Assembly (NCBI GenBank): GCA_002421005.1
Contig: DIJC01000015.1
Span: 83,715-147,714, forward strand
Length of the DNA: 64,000 bases
From: Enterobacteriaceae bacterium UBA5654
Lineage (GTDB): Bacteria > Pseudomonadota > Gammaproteobacteria > Enterobacterales > Enterobacteriaceae
Direction of reading: 5' to 3'
The notes under the pieces are model-generated. The model did not search any database. It saw nothing but the letters and a program-made list of their open reading frames with translations, and was not told the DNA's origin. Of the stretch, positions 32,973-42,823 are shown one piece after another. The position numbers were made by a program, and so were the translations under genes. Every line of letters starts with the position of its first letter. The stretch's first letter is position 1.

Positions 32973-33515
32973 ATGAAAACGATCGAAGTTGATGATGAAC
33001 TCTATCGCTATATTGCCAGCCACACGCAGCACATTGGTGAGAGCGCATCCGACATTTTACGGCGCATACTGAAGTTTTCCGCCGCATCACAGCCTGCCAC
33101 ACCGGTGAATAAAGAGGTCACTTCCCCCGCGCCAGTGGTGGAGAAAAAACCGGTTAACTCTCCTAAAGATAACGTTCGCGCAATGCGTGAACTGCTGTTA
33201 TCTGACGAATATGCAGAGCAACGCAAAGCGGTGAATCGTTTTATGCTGGTGCTGTCTACACTCTATTCACTGGACAGCAACGCATTCGCCGAAGCCACTG
33301 AATCCCTGCACGGTCGGACCCGCGTTTATTTCGCCTCCGACGAGCAGACGTTGCTGCAAAGCGGTAATCAGACTAAACCGAAACAGGTGCCGGGCACCCC
33401 CTATTGGGTGATTACCAATACCAATACAGGTCGTAAATGCGGCATGATTGAACATATCATGCAATCCATGCAGTTCCCGGCGGAACTGACAGAGAAGGTT
33501 TGCGGCACTATTTAA
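32973..33515 (+). CDS. seqA: SeqA, replication initiation modulator
   Basis: A 180-residue protein that binds hemimethylated GATC and sequesters oriC. The N-terminal multimerisation helix-strand part (MKTIEVDDELYRYIASHTQ) is followed by a P/V/K-rich linker at about 40-65 and the C-terminal DNA-binding domain. One residue shorter than E. coli SeqA. It is 24 bases upstream of pgm, and the pair is co-transcribed in E. coli. Confidence 0.97.
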   Translation: MKTIEVDDELYRYIASHTQHIGESASDILRRILKFSAASQPATPVNKEVTSPAPVVEKKPVNSPKDNVRAMRELLLSDEYAEQRKAVNRFMLVLSTLYSLDSNAFAEATESLHGRTRVYFASDEQTLLQSGNQTKPKQVPGTPYWVITNTNTGRKCGMIEHIMQSMQFPAELTEKVCGTI

Positions 33516-33539
33516 CCCTTGCATCAGAAGGACCAGGCA

Positions 33540-35180
33540 ATGGCAGTTCACAATCGTGCGGGCCAACCCGCACAACAGAGTGATTTGATCAACGTCGCCC
33601 AGCTTACCGCGCAGTACTACGTACTGAAGCCGGAAGCAGGCAACCCGGAGCATGCAGTAAAGTTTGGTACTTCCGGCCATCGTGGCAGCGCGGCGCGTCA
33701 CAGCTTTAACGAACCGCACATTCTGGCGATTGCCCAGGCCATCGCGGAAGAGCGCGCCAAAAACGGTATCACCGGTCCTTGCTATGTCGGCAAAGACACC
33801 CACGCGCTGTCTGAACCGGCATTTATCTCGGTTCTTGAAGTGCTGGCGGCAAACGGCGTCGATGTGATCGTTCAGCAGAATAACGGCTTTACGCCAACGC
33901 CTGCGGTATCGAACGCTATCCTGGTCCACAACAAAAACGGCGGCGCGCAGGCTGACGGCATCGTCATTACGCCGTCGCACAACCCGCCGGAAGATGGCGG
34001 CATTAAATACAACCCGCCTAACGGTGGCCCGGCCGATACCAACGTCACTAAAGTCGTGGAAGATCGCGCCAACGCGCTGCTGGCAGATGGCCTGAACGGC
34101 GTGAAGCGTATTACGCTTGATGCCGCGATGGCTTCCGGTCACGTGAAAGAGCGGGATCTGGTACAGCCGTTTATCGAAGGGCTGGCGGAGATCGTCGATA
34201 TGGCGGCGATCCAGAAAGCGGGCCTGACGCTGGGCGTCGATCCTCTCGGCGGCTCCGGTATCGAATACTGGAAACGCATTGCCGAGCACTACACGCTGAA
34301 CCTGACTATCGTTAACGATCAGGTCGATCAGACTTTCCGCTTTATGCATCTGGATAAAGACGGCGTGATCCGTATGGACTGCTCCTCTGAATCAGCGATG
34401 GCGGGGCTGCTGGCGCTGCGCGACAAATTCGATCTGGCCTTTGCGAACGACCCGGATTACGACCGCCACGGTATCGTCACCCCGGCAGGACTGATGAACC
34501 CGAACCATTATCTCGCGGTTGCGATCAACTACCTGTTCCAGCACCGCCCGCAGTGGGGCAAAGACGTTGCCGTGGGTAAAACGCTGGTGTCTTCAGCGAT
34601 GATTGACCGTGTGGTGAACGATCTGGGTCGTAAGCTGGTAGAAGTGCCGGTCGGCTTTAAATGGTTTGTGGATGGCCTGTTCGACGGCAGCTTTGGCTTT
34701 GGCGGCGAAGAGAGCGCGGGCGCTTCCTTCCTGCGTTTCGACGGCACGCCGTGGTCCACGGACAAAGACGGCATCATTATGTGCCTGCTGGCGGCTGAAA
34801 TTACCGCCGTCACCGGGAAAAACCCGCAGCAGCATTATGATGAGCTGGCAGAACGCTTCGGTGCACCGAGCTATAACCGCCTGGGGGCCAGCGCGACTTC
34901 CGCGCAGAAAGCCGCGCTGTCTAAGCTCTCGCCGGAAATGGTCAGCGCCGACACGCTGGCGGGCGATCCGATCACCGCGCGTCTGACCACCGCACCGGGT
35001 AACGGCGCATCTATCGGCGGTCTGAAAGTGATGACCGACAACGGCTGGTTTGCGGCGCGTCCGTCCGGTACCGAAGACGCCTATAAAATCTACTGTGAAA
35101 GCTTCCTCGGCGAAGAACACCGCAAGCTGATTGAGAAAGAAGCGGTAGAAATCGTCAGTGAAGTCCTGAAGAACGCCTGA
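33540..35180 (+). CDS. pgm: Pgm, phosphoglucomutase
   Basis: A 546-residue alpha-D-phosphohexomutase interconverting glucose-1-P and glucose-6-P. The phosphoserine is S146 in TPSHNP; the Mg-binding loop is NDPDYDRHG and the sugar-specificity loop GEESAGAS is intact. The ATG at 33540 gives MAVHNRAGQ as in E. coli; an upstream TTG adds seven codons without support. It follows seqA closely and ends in a terminator. Confidence 0.97.
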   Translation: MAVHNRAGQPAQQSDLINVAQLTAQYYVLKPEAGNPEHAVKFGTSGHRGSAARHSFNEPHILAIAQAIAEERAKNGITGPCYVGKDTHALSEPAFISVLEVLAANGVDVIVQQNNGFTPTPAVSNAILVHNKNGGAQADGIVITPSHNPPEDGGIKYNPPNGGPADTNVTKVVEDRANALLADGLNGVKRITLDAAMASGHVKERDLVQPFIEGLAEIVDMAAIQKAGLTLGVDPLGGSGIEYWKRIAEHYTLNLTIVNDQVDQTFRFMHLDKDGVIRMDCSSESAMAGLLALRDKFDLAFANDPDYDRHGIVTPAGLMNPNHYLAVAINYLFQHRPQWGKDVAVGKTLVSSAMIDRVVNDLGRKLVEVPVGFKWFVDGLFDGSFGFGGEESAGASFLRFDGTPWSTDKDGIIMCLLAAEITAVTGKNPQQHYDELAERFGAPSYNRLGASATSAQKAALSKLSPEMVSADTLAGDPITARLTTAPGNGASIGGLKVMTDNGWFAARPSGTEDAYKIYCESFLGEEHRKLIEKEAVEIVSEVLKNA

Positions 35181-35199
35181 TCCGGCGACCTTCTTTATT

Positions 35200-35224
35200 A
35201 ACGCCTCCTGCGGGAGGCGTTTTG
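35200..35224 (+). terminator. Terminator of seqA-pgm
   Basis: AACGCCTCC-TGCG-GGAGGCGTT then TT, 19 bases after the pgm stop. Confidence 0.88.
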
Positions 35225-35313
35225 CTGTCTGCTATCTTGGGAACCCTGTGTCAGCAGGATGAAGTAAGAATCACACCGTGCGCGATTTTAATACGCAGTT
35301 TGCCGAATAAGCC

Positions 35314-35333
35314 GAGGCCCCTCGCGGAGCCTC
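35314..35333 (-). terminator. Weak hairpin after potE
   Basis: On the minus strand GAGGCTCC-GCGA-GGGGCCTC pairs over 8 bp (one G-T pair), 10 bases after the potE stop. There is no T run. Confidence 0.4.
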
Positions 35334-35343
35334 CACCTCATCA

Positions 35344-36657
35344 TTAACCGTGCTTATTCTTCATTTCAAAGCGTGGTGAGACCAAACCGTACAGCGTCCA
35401 GCCCATAAAGGTCACGATTGCTCCGTACAGCATGGCTTCTTCCCCGGACGAGTAAAGCGCGTAGAAGCTATAAACCGCGCCGATAAACGCCACCACGTTG
35501 GCCACTTTGGCTTTCTTCGGATCGACCTTTGCCACCTTCTGAATAATCACCAGTGCCGCCATCGACAGGATATACGGGATAATATTGGTGACGACCGCCA
35601 GGTTGACCAGCACGTTGAACTGGCTGTTCAGAGAAGGGCTGATAGTCATCAGCGACAGCCCGCTCTGGAAAATCACAATCGCCAGCATCCCCTGAACCGG
35701 GGCGTCGGCTTTATTGAGCCGCGAGAAGATCTTCGGGAAATAGCCTTCATCCGCAGAAGATTTAAACACCTGCGCAATGGTGAACTGCCAGCCGAGTAGG
35801 GAGCCGCAGCAGGACATCACCATCAGACCCATAATGACCTTGCCGACGCCGGGGGTGAACATCTGGGCAAACGCCACGCCGAACGGGGCGGTGGAGTTTG
35901 CCAGATCCATATTCGGCACGATCCCGGCGATCACGTTAGTGGAGACAATATAAATGGCCGCTGCGCCCAGCGTCCCGCCAAGTACCGCAATCGGCACGTT
36001 GCGTTCCGGGTTTTCCACGACGTCCGTATTCGCGCAGGCCGACTCCAGACCGAGAAAAGCCCACAGCGTCATAGCAATGGAAGAGCCTACGGCGCTGAAG
36101 AACGGCACGTTGTGCGGATTCCAGGATTCAGCGTACATCGTCGGGCTGAACCAGAACCAGCCGATAATGCACAGACCCACCACCGGAATAATCACTCCCC
36201 AGATAGTGACGCTACTCAGTTGCCCGGTGATCCGCGCCCCGCCAAAATTGGCGACGGTGCAAATCCACAGCACGCCGATGGTCGCCAGCCCGATTTGCAC
36301 CGGGCTTAAGGCGAGGCCAAACAACTCCGTGCCATAGCCGACGGCGGAAATAGCAATCGCCACGTTGGCAATCAGCAGCGAAACCCCGTAGGTATAGTTC
36401 GCCATAAAGTTGCCGGATTTGCCGAAGGCGTATTCCGCATAGCCGCCCATCCCGCCCGATTTACGGCTGAACATCCCGCATTTGGCGAATGCCCATGCCA
36501 GCGCCATTGACCCGACGGCGGTGACCAGCCAGGAAATAATCGAAATGGTGCCCACTTCGGCGAGTTTGGTGGGCAGCATGATGATGCCCGATCCCATCAT
36601 GTTGACCATTGTCAAAATGGTGAGCTGAACCACGCCCATTTTATTGGACTTACTCAT
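35344..36657 (-). CDS. potE: PotE, putrescine-ornithine antiporter
   Basis: A 437-residue APC-family transporter with about 12 membrane segments. It exports putrescine in exchange for ornithine, so with SpeF it consumes cytoplasmic protons at low pH. The family's first-helix motif (MVNMMGSGIIMLP) is intact. Two residues shorter than E. coli PotE. The start overlaps the speF stop by four bases (ATGA), showing translational coupling. Confidence 0.97.
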   Translation of the reverse strand: MSKSNKMGVVQLTILTMVNMMGSGIIMLPTKLAEVGTISIISWLVTAVGSMALAWAFAKCGMFSRKSGGMGGYAEYAFGKSGNFMANYTYGVSLLIANVAIAISAVGYGTELFGLALSPVQIGLATIGVLWICTVANFGGARITGQLSSVTIWGVIIPVVGLCIIGWFWFSPTMYAESWNPHNVPFFSAVGSSIAMTLWAFLGLESACANTDVVENPERNVPIAVLGGTLGAAAIYIVSTNVIAGIVPNMDLANSTAPFGVAFAQMFTPGVGKVIMGLMVMSCCGSLLGWQFTIAQVFKSSADEGYFPKIFSRLNKADAPVQGMLAIVIFQSGLSLMTISPSLNSQFNVLVNLAVVTNIIPYILSMAALVIIQKVAKVDPKKAKVANVVAFIGAVYSFYALYSSGEEAMLYGAIVTFMGWTLYGLVSPRFEMKNKHG

Positions 36658-38849
36658 AATTTTTCTCCTTTCAGCAGCGGGCCACGCTCAACGGCTTTAA
36701 TGACGTTGCACCAGACCTGTTTACGTCCGTCCTGCTCCTTGAGGTAGACCCCCTGAAGTTCAGGCGCAAAGCCCGGCAGTAAATTGATGCCTTCCTCCAG
36801 CGCGCTGAAATAGCGCAGTACCGCACCGCCCCAGATTTCACCGGGAACCACGCACAGCACCCCTGGCGGGTAGGGGAGCGCACCTTCGGCGGCAATGCGT
36901 CCTTCGGCCTGCGGCAGGCGCACCAGTTCGACTTCGCCGCGAATAAAGGCGTAGTTGGCGTCCTGTGGATTCATGCTGACGCGCGGAAAATGTTCCTTGC
37001 GGAACATCTCTTTTTGCAGCTGTTTCACATTGTGGCGGGTATAGAGATCGTGCATCTCCTGGCACAGCTGGCGCAGGGTATAGCCCTCGTAGCGCTGCTG
37101 ATACTGGCGGTAAAGTGACGGCAGTACCTCTTCCAGCGGCGCATCCGTCTCCAGCAGTTTTTCAAAACGTACCAGCAGCGCGACAAGCTGTTGCAGCTTG
37201 GCCATATCTTCCGCCGGGGTCAGCAGGAACAGAATCGAGTTGAGATCGCATTTTTCCGGGATGACGCCGTTCTCACGCAGGAAGTTAGCGAGGATGGTTG
37301 CAGGCACGCCAAAGGCTTCGTACTCGCCGCTGGCGGTATCAATGCCCGGCGTGGTCAGCAGCAGTTTGCAGGGATCGACAAAATACTGATGCTCAGCGTA
37401 GCCTTCAAACGCGTGCCAGTGTTCACCGGGCACAAAATGGAAGAAGCGTAGATCGTTCGCGATATCAGCGGTCGGCCAGCACTGCCACGCTTTGCCGTCG
37501 ATCTGTTCCGGGACAAACGGGCGGATGTCATTGCAGTTATCAAGGATCAGCTTGCGGGCGTCGATGCCGTGCGCCACGCAGTCCATCCACATATTGCGGC
37601 CGCATTCGCCCTCGTGCATCCTGGCATTGATATCCAGCGCGGCAAACAGCGGATAAAACGGGCTGGTGGAGGCGTGCATCATGAAGGCGTTGTTCAGGCG
37701 TTTATGCGGAACGTAACGCGACTGGCCCTTAATATGGCTGTCTTTTTTATGGATTTGTGAGGTCTGGGAGAAGCCTGCCTGCTGCTTGTGAACCGACTGG
37801 GTAACCAGAATGCCCGGATCGTTTTCATTCAGATCCAGCAGCAGCGGGGAACAATCCGCCATCATCGGAATAAACTGCTCGTAGCCGACCCACGCCGAGT
37901 CAAACAGGATGTAATCGCACAGGTGGCCGATTTTATCCACCACCTGACGGGCGTTGTAAATGGTGCCATCGTAGGTGCCGAGCTGGATCACCGCCAGGCG
38001 GAACGGACGCGCGTCGTGGGCGCGCTGCGGCGCGACTTCAGCGATCAGTTCGCGCATATAGCGCTCTTCAAAACAGTGCGCGTCAATGCCGCCGATAAAT
38101 CCATAAGGGTTGCGCGCGGTTTCCAGATACACCGGAGTTGCGCCCGCCTGAAGCAGCGCGCCGTGGTGATTCGATTTATGGTTATTGCGGTCAAACAGCA
38201 CCAGATCGCCCGGCGTCAGCAGCGCGTTGAGCACCACTTTGTTGGCCGATGAGGTGCCGTTGAGCACGAAGTAAGTTTTATCCGCGTTAAACACCTTCGC
38301 GGCGTGCTGCTGCGCCACGCAGGGCGCGCCTTCGTGGATCAGTAAATCGCCCATCGCGACGTCCGCATTACACAGATCTGCCCGGAACAGCGTCTCGCCA
38401 AAAAACTCGACAAACTGATTGCCGGACGGATGGCGGCGGAAGAACTCCCCGCCCTGATGTCCGGGGCAGTCAAACGCGCTGTTGCCCTGTTTGATATAGT
38501 CCACCAGCGCCCGGAAAAAGGGCGGGCGCAGCTGGGTTTCATACTTCTGCGCGGCGGCCTCCAGCTGGCGGCCATAAAATTCGATGCGCGTTTCGTCGTA
38601 TTCAAACACGCCCTGAATGCGTGACAGGTACTCTGCCGGAACGCGCTCTTCGCTATTAATGGCGATGAATACCGGAATGTGATAACCGGTGGCGTCAATT
38701 TCATCGAGCTTACCGCATTCCACATCGTCAATGGTCAATATGATGGCGGCGACGTCAATAAAATGGGTGGCGGAGGTATTCACTATTTCACGCTGGGTAG
38801 AAAAACAATCAGGGCAAGAGCGACTCACAGCAATTTTTAATTGTGACAT
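36654..38849 (-). CDS. speF: SpeF, inducible ornithine decarboxylase
   Basis: A 731-residue PLP enzyme converting ornithine to putrescine. The Schiff-base lysine K355 is in SVHKQQAG. The N-terminal wing domain covers about 1-110, the large PLP domain about 110-570, and a C-terminal domain follows. One residue shorter than E. coli SpeF. Expression depends on the leader peptide SpeFL encoded 256 bases upstream. SpeF and PotE together form the ornithine-dependent acid response. Confidence 0.98.
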   Translation of the reverse strand: MSQLKIAVSRSCPDCFSTQREIVNTSATHFIDVAAIILTIDDVECGKLDEIDATGYHIPVFIAINSEERVPAEYLSRIQGVFEYDETRIEFYGRQLEAAAQKYETQLRPPFFRALVDYIKQGNSAFDCPGHQGGEFFRRHPSGNQFVEFFGETLFRADLCNADVAMGDLLIHEGAPCVAQQHAAKVFNADKTYFVLNGTSSANKVVLNALLTPGDLVLFDRNNHKSNHHGALLQAGATPVYLETARNPYGFIGGIDAHCFEERYMRELIAEVAPQRAHDARPFRLAVIQLGTYDGTIYNARQVVDKIGHLCDYILFDSAWVGYEQFIPMMADCSPLLLDLNENDPGILVTQSVHKQQAGFSQTSQIHKKDSHIKGQSRYVPHKRLNNAFMMHASTSPFYPLFAALDINARMHEGECGRNMWMDCVAHGIDARKLILDNCNDIRPFVPEQIDGKAWQCWPTADIANDLRFFHFVPGEHWHAFEGYAEHQYFVDPCKLLLTTPGIDTASGEYEAFGVPATILANFLRENGVIPEKCDLNSILFLLTPAEDMAKLQQLVALLVRFEKLLETDAPLEEVLPSLYRQYQQRYEGYTLRQLCQEMHDLYTRHNVKQLQKEMFRKEHFPRVSMNPQDANYAFIRGEVELVRLPQAEGRIAAEGALPYPPGVLCVVPGEIWGGAVLRYFSALEEGINLLPGFAPELQGVYLKEQDGRKQVWCNVIKAVERGPLLKGEKL

Positions 38850-39105
38850 TTGTTATTCCTTTATTTTTGGTAATAGCAATCCCTCAATTTCTTTCAGGTA
38901 AAGAAACTGATTATTCCGGGAAAAAAAGCAATGCGTATTCACTGATAAAAAATCAGTGCATAACTTTTTCTGGGTGTCATAAATCCTGCCGGTCCGGTCA
39001 CCAGCAATACAGGATTTATCGGGAGTAAGCGCGGTTCGCTACAGGTAACAGACTGTATTAAAAGCCTTAAGGTTAGCTGTGCACGGAAGCGCCGATGTCA
39101 GATGA
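38850..39105 (-). promoter_or_regulatory. speF leader RNA between speFL and speF
   Basis: A 256-base untranslated stretch without a plausible gene. In E. coli and Salmonella this region can form alternative hairpins and carries Rho-dependent termination, relieved when the ribosome stalls on speFL with ornithine. I did not fold it. Confidence 0.65.
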
Positions 39106-39210
39106 CTATCGGGCATTAAAGAAGTGAAAATCAAAACTATTGCGGTGGGCAAACATCATAATATGCGTTGTCCGCCTTATATGTGGCATAATTCGACTAT
39201 TGTTTTCCAT
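39106..39210 (-). CDS. speFL: SpeFL, ornithine-sensing arrest peptide
   Basis: A 34-codon frame beginning MENNSRIMPHIRRTTHIM and ending FNAR before TAG. It matches E. coli SpeFL with two substitutions (I7 for T, M19 for K). The C-terminal segment HRNSFDFHFFNAR, which forms the ornithine pocket in the ribosome exit tunnel, is unchanged. GGTGA precedes the ATG. Ornithine-dependent stalling is known to free the transcript from Rho and allow speF expression. A further 257 bases of AT-rich DNA (39211-39467) up to kdpE contain no gene and probably hold the promoter. Confidence 0.92.
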   Translation of the reverse strand: MENNSRIMPHIRRTTHIMMFAHRNSFDFHFFNAR

Positions 39211-39467
39211 TTTATTCACCATTCATATGTTTATTGAAGGTGTGCACATTTTATCTGGAAAAACGGTATTAACTGTGAAGTGTGTCAACAAAAAAAGATC
39301 ATTACAGAAATAATTACTCACTGATTATGCATAAATGACGGCGAGATGCATTAATGTGTATGAGATGTAAATAATAAGTGAAAATTTTATTTTGCGAAAA
39401 AGTGTCGCCGCGAAAATAAATTTCCGGCGAGAAAGTTAATAAAGCGGTGAAATAAATGAATAGTTAT

Positions 39468-40145
39468 TCAAAGCATAAAACGGTAGCCGATGCCGGTTTC
39501 CGTTAATAAATAGCGGGGGCGCGCTGGATCGGCCTCCAGCTTTTGCCGAAGGTGTCCCATATAAATGCGTAAATAGTGACTATGCTCAATGGCATTTGGT
39601 CCCCAGACCTGATTCAGCAGCTGGCGCTGGGTTAATACTTTTCCGGCATTATTGAGCAGCACCGCCAGCAGGCGAAACTCAATCGGCGTTAAATGCACCG
39701 GCTCGCCGTCGCGCAAAATCTGCCGGGTGGCAAGATCCACCTGCAAATTGCCGAACGAGATCAGCGGCTCATTTTGCTGCCCGTTGGCATGGCGGCGCAG
39801 CGCAACCCGCAGCCGGGCCTGAAGCTCGCCGATACCGAACGGTTTACTAAGATAGTCATCCGCGCCCGCGTCCAGAGCGGTGATTTTGTCGGTTTCCTCC
39901 ACGCGCGCCGACAGCACAATAATCGGCATCTGGCTCCACAGGCGAACCTCGCGGATAAAATCAATGCCGTCGCCGTCCGGCAGACCCAGATCGAGGATCG
40001 CCAGATCGGGTTTGCGGCTCGCGGCCTCCAGCAGCCCGCGCTGAAGGCTGTCGGCTTCGAATACCCGCAGCCCGTCGGCTTCCAGCGCGGTGCGCAGAAA
40101 GCGGCGGATCGCCTGTTCATCTTCAATAATCAGAATGTTAATCAC
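39468..40145 (-). CDS. kdpE: KdpE, response regulator of the kdp operon
   Basis: A 225-residue OmpR-family regulator. The receiver domain (1-115) has acidic pocket E8, D9 and phospho-acceptor D52, with K101 near the switch. The winged-helix output domain spans about 130-225. It activates kdpFABC when phosphorylated by KdpD at low potassium. Overlaps kdpD by four bases. Confidence 0.97.
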   Translation of the reverse strand: MINILIIEDEQAIRRFLRTALEADGLRVFEADSLQRGLLEAASRKPDLAILDLGLPDGDGIDFIREVRLWSQMPIIVLSARVEETDKITALDAGADDYLSKPFGIGELQARLRVALRRHANGQQNEPLISFGNLQVDLATRQILRDGEPVHLTPIEFRLLAVLLNNAGKVLTQRQLLNQVWGPNAIEHSHYLRIYMGHLRQKLEADPARPRYLLTETGIGYRFML

Positions 40146-42823
40146 AGTACCTCATCAGGCTCTTCCATCGCGGGTGGCGCGTGCCGGGGCAGGGTAACAC
40201 GGAAACAGGCTCCGCCCTGCGCCCGGTTGCTGGCGGTCAGCGTGCCGCCGTGAACGCTGACGATCGCCTGGCAAATTGCCAGCCCCAGCCCCACGCCCGG
40301 GATGGCCGACTCTTTCATTCCACGGGCGAATTTGTCGAAGATCTTCCGCTCCTGACCGGGCGGAATACCCGGCCCGGTGTCCCACACTTCCAGCACCAGC
40401 TGCTGGTCTTCTTTACGGGCGTTCAGCCCGATTTGCGCCCGTCGTCCGGCATATTTCAGGGCGTTCTCCAGCAGGTTGATCAGCACCCGCTCAAACAGCG
40501 GGCCGTCGACGTGGATAAGCAGCAGCGGCTCCGGCAAAGAGAGCGTGATCGGCTGGCTGCCCGGCTCCAGGCTTTGCAATGCGCTACCCACCAGTTCTTC
40601 CAGCGTCAGCCACTCTTTCTTAAGATTAAACCCACCGGACTGAATTCGCGCCATATCCAGCAGATTATTGACCAGCCGGGTGGTGTTGAGCACATGCTGG
40701 CGAATTTCGCTGGCCTGCGGCGCGTGTTTCGACCCTTCGCTGGCCAGATCCAGCGTGAGGATTTCCGCCTGTCCGAACAGCACCGTCAGTGGCGTGCGCA
40801 GATCGTGCGACAGCGCCGCCAGCAGGGCGTTGCGCACGCTTTCGCGCTCGCTCGCCAGCCGCGCCTGCTCTTCGCTGGTGGTGAGCGCCAGCCGCTCCAG
40901 GGCGCTGGCAATCAGCAGGGTAAAGGTTTCCAGCAGCCGCTGCTGCTCAGGGATCATCAGCTGGCGCAGATTTCCCGGCTCGACCACCACCAGCCCGTGC
41001 GTGCGGCTGGCGCTTTTCAGCGGCAAAATCTGGTACGGCACGCCGGGCAGCGTATCGGTTCCCGCGCCTGCGGGCTGGCTGCGATCAAAACTCCAGCGGG
41101 CGATAGCGTCATCCCACGGCGTCATGCCGGGCTGATGATTAAGCGGAATAAGCCGCCCGCCAGCCTCGGGAAACAGCAACTGGCTGCGCGCCTGAAAAGT
41201 GGAGTGGATAAACCGCTCGCTAATCTCAGCAATATCTTCTGCGCTGCGGCTTATCGCCAGCGATTTCGACATCTCGTACAGGTGGCGCGTGCGCTGCTCG
41301 CGGTAGCGGGCGACCCGCGCCTGATAGCGCATTCCCGCCGTTAAGTTGCCGATCACCAGCCCGACAATCAGCATCACGATAAAGGTCAGAATGTACTGCA
41401 CGTCGGACACCGCGAGGGTGCCGTGCGGGGCGATGAAAAACAGGTCGAAACTCACCACGTTGATAAGCGTTGCCAGTACCGACGGCCAGCGCCCGTAGCG
41501 CAGCGCGACGATCACCACCGCCAGCAGGTAGATCATCACCAGATTGGTAGGATCGAAGGCGGTCAGCCACTGCATCGCCATCAGGGTGATCCCGGCGCAC
41601 AGCGCGAGCGCGACCAGGCAGCCGTGCAGTTGTACCCGAAAGCGGTCGATAAATCCCCGGCTGTCGCTGGCGCGCGGCGAGGGCGAGGAGGGGGGATCGT
41701 CGAGGGCGACCATCATAACATCCAGATCCGGCGCATGGCGGGCGAGACGTCCGGCGAAGGAATCTCCCTGCCACCAGCGCCGCCGGGTCTGGCGTCCGAG
41801 CACAATTTTGCCGAGATTGTGCTCTCGCGCGTAGCGTAACAGCGCTTTTTCTTCCGAGGGATCGGCGAGGGTGGCGGTCTCCGCGCCCAGCTCTTGCGCC
41901 AGCCGCAGGGCGCTGAGGATAGCCTGACGCTGCGCGAGCGGCAGGCGGTGCAGACGTGGCGTTTCCACATACACCGCGTGCCAGACGCTGCCGAGTTTTG
42001 CCGCCAGCCGCGCGGCGGTGCGCACCAGTTTTTCACTGCCGGTCTGATGACCAATGCACAGCAGAATAGCGTCGCGGGTATGCCAGACTTTTTCCTGCCC
42101 CTGATTTTCCCGCCAGGCGCGCATTTGATCGTCAACGCGGTCAGCGGTGCGTCGCAGCGCCAGTTCGCGCAGGGCATAAAGATTGCCCTTGCGGAAAAAG
42201 TTTTCGATGGCACGCTCCGCCTGGCCGGGCAGATACACCTTGCCTTCATGCAGGCGCTGGCGCAGATCGTCAGGCGGCAGATCGACCAACACCACGTCAT
42301 CGGCGGCGTCAAAAACCGGGTCCGGCACGGTTTCCCGCACCTGGATACCGGTTACGCCGCTGACCACGTCGTTCAGGCTTTCCAGATGCTGAACGTTAAT
42401 GGTGGTGAAAACGTCGATGCCCGCGTTGAGCAATTCCTCAACGTCCTGCCAGCGGCGGGGATGACGCGAGCCGGGCGCATTGCTGTGCGCCAGCTCGTCC
42501 ATCAGGATCAGCGCCGGACGGCGGGCCAGCGCCGCATCAAGATCGAATTCGGCGACCCTGCGCCCGCGATGCGTAAACTGGCGCGGCGGCAATCTGGCGA
42601 GTCCTTCGAGCATCGCCGCCGTCTCTTTGCGGCCGTGGGTTTCCACGACGCCCGCCAGAATATCCAGCCCCTGCGCGCGCAGCCGTTGCGCCTCCGCCAG
42701 CATCGCCCAGGTTTTTCCTACCCCCGCGCAGGCCCCGAAGAAAATCTTCAGCTTGCCGCGATGCGCTGTGGCAGTTTGCTCCAGCAGGCGGTCGGGGTCG
42801 GGACGCAGCGGCTCGTCGGTCAT
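40142..42823 (-). CDS. kdpD: KdpD, sensor kinase for potassium limitation
   Basis: An 893-residue sensor. The N-terminal KdpD domain has Walker A GACAGVGKT (30-38) and a USP-like part at about 250-370. Four membrane segments lie near 400-500, then a GAF-like part and the kinase with H673 in SHDLRTP and ATP-binding N, G1 and G2 boxes (ENALKYA, DTGPGIP, GVGLGL). One residue shorter than E. coli KdpD. Overlaps kdpC and kdpE by four bases each. Confidence 0.97.
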   Translation of the reverse strand: MTDEPLRPDPDRLLEQTATAHRGKLKIFFGACAGVGKTWAMLAEAQRLRAQGLDILAGVVETHGRKETAAMLEGLARLPPRQFTHRGRRVAEFDLDAALARRPALILMDELAHSNAPGSRHPRRWQDVEELLNAGIDVFTTINVQHLESLNDVVSGVTGIQVRETVPDPVFDAADDVVLVDLPPDDLRQRLHEGKVYLPGQAERAIENFFRKGNLYALRELALRRTADRVDDQMRAWRENQGQEKVWHTRDAILLCIGHQTGSEKLVRTAARLAAKLGSVWHAVYVETPRLHRLPLAQRQAILSALRLAQELGAETATLADPSEEKALLRYAREHNLGKIVLGRQTRRRWWQGDSFAGRLARHAPDLDVMMVALDDPPSSPSPRASDSRGFIDRFRVQLHGCLVALALCAGITLMAMQWLTAFDPTNLVMIYLLAVVIVALRYGRWPSVLATLINVVSFDLFFIAPHGTLAVSDVQYILTFIVMLIVGLVIGNLTAGMRYQARVARYREQRTRHLYEMSKSLAISRSAEDIAEISERFIHSTFQARSQLLFPEAGGRLIPLNHQPGMTPWDDAIARWSFDRSQPAGAGTDTLPGVPYQILPLKSASRTHGLVVVEPGNLRQLMIPEQQRLLETFTLLIASALERLALTTSEEQARLASERESVRNALLAALSHDLRTPLTVLFGQAEILTLDLASEGSKHAPQASEIRQHVLNTTRLVNNLLDMARIQSGGFNLKKEWLTLEELVGSALQSLEPGSQPITLSLPEPLLLIHVDGPLFERVLINLLENALKYAGRRAQIGLNARKEDQQLVLEVWDTGPGIPPGQERKIFDKFARGMKESAIPGVGLGLAICQAIVSVHGGTLTASNRAQGGACFRVTLPRHAPPAMEEPDEVL

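Noticed and set aside
40181..41344. A 387-codon plus-strand open frame
   Set aside because: Antisense to kdpD; the same holds for 41894-43009 over kdpD/kdpC.
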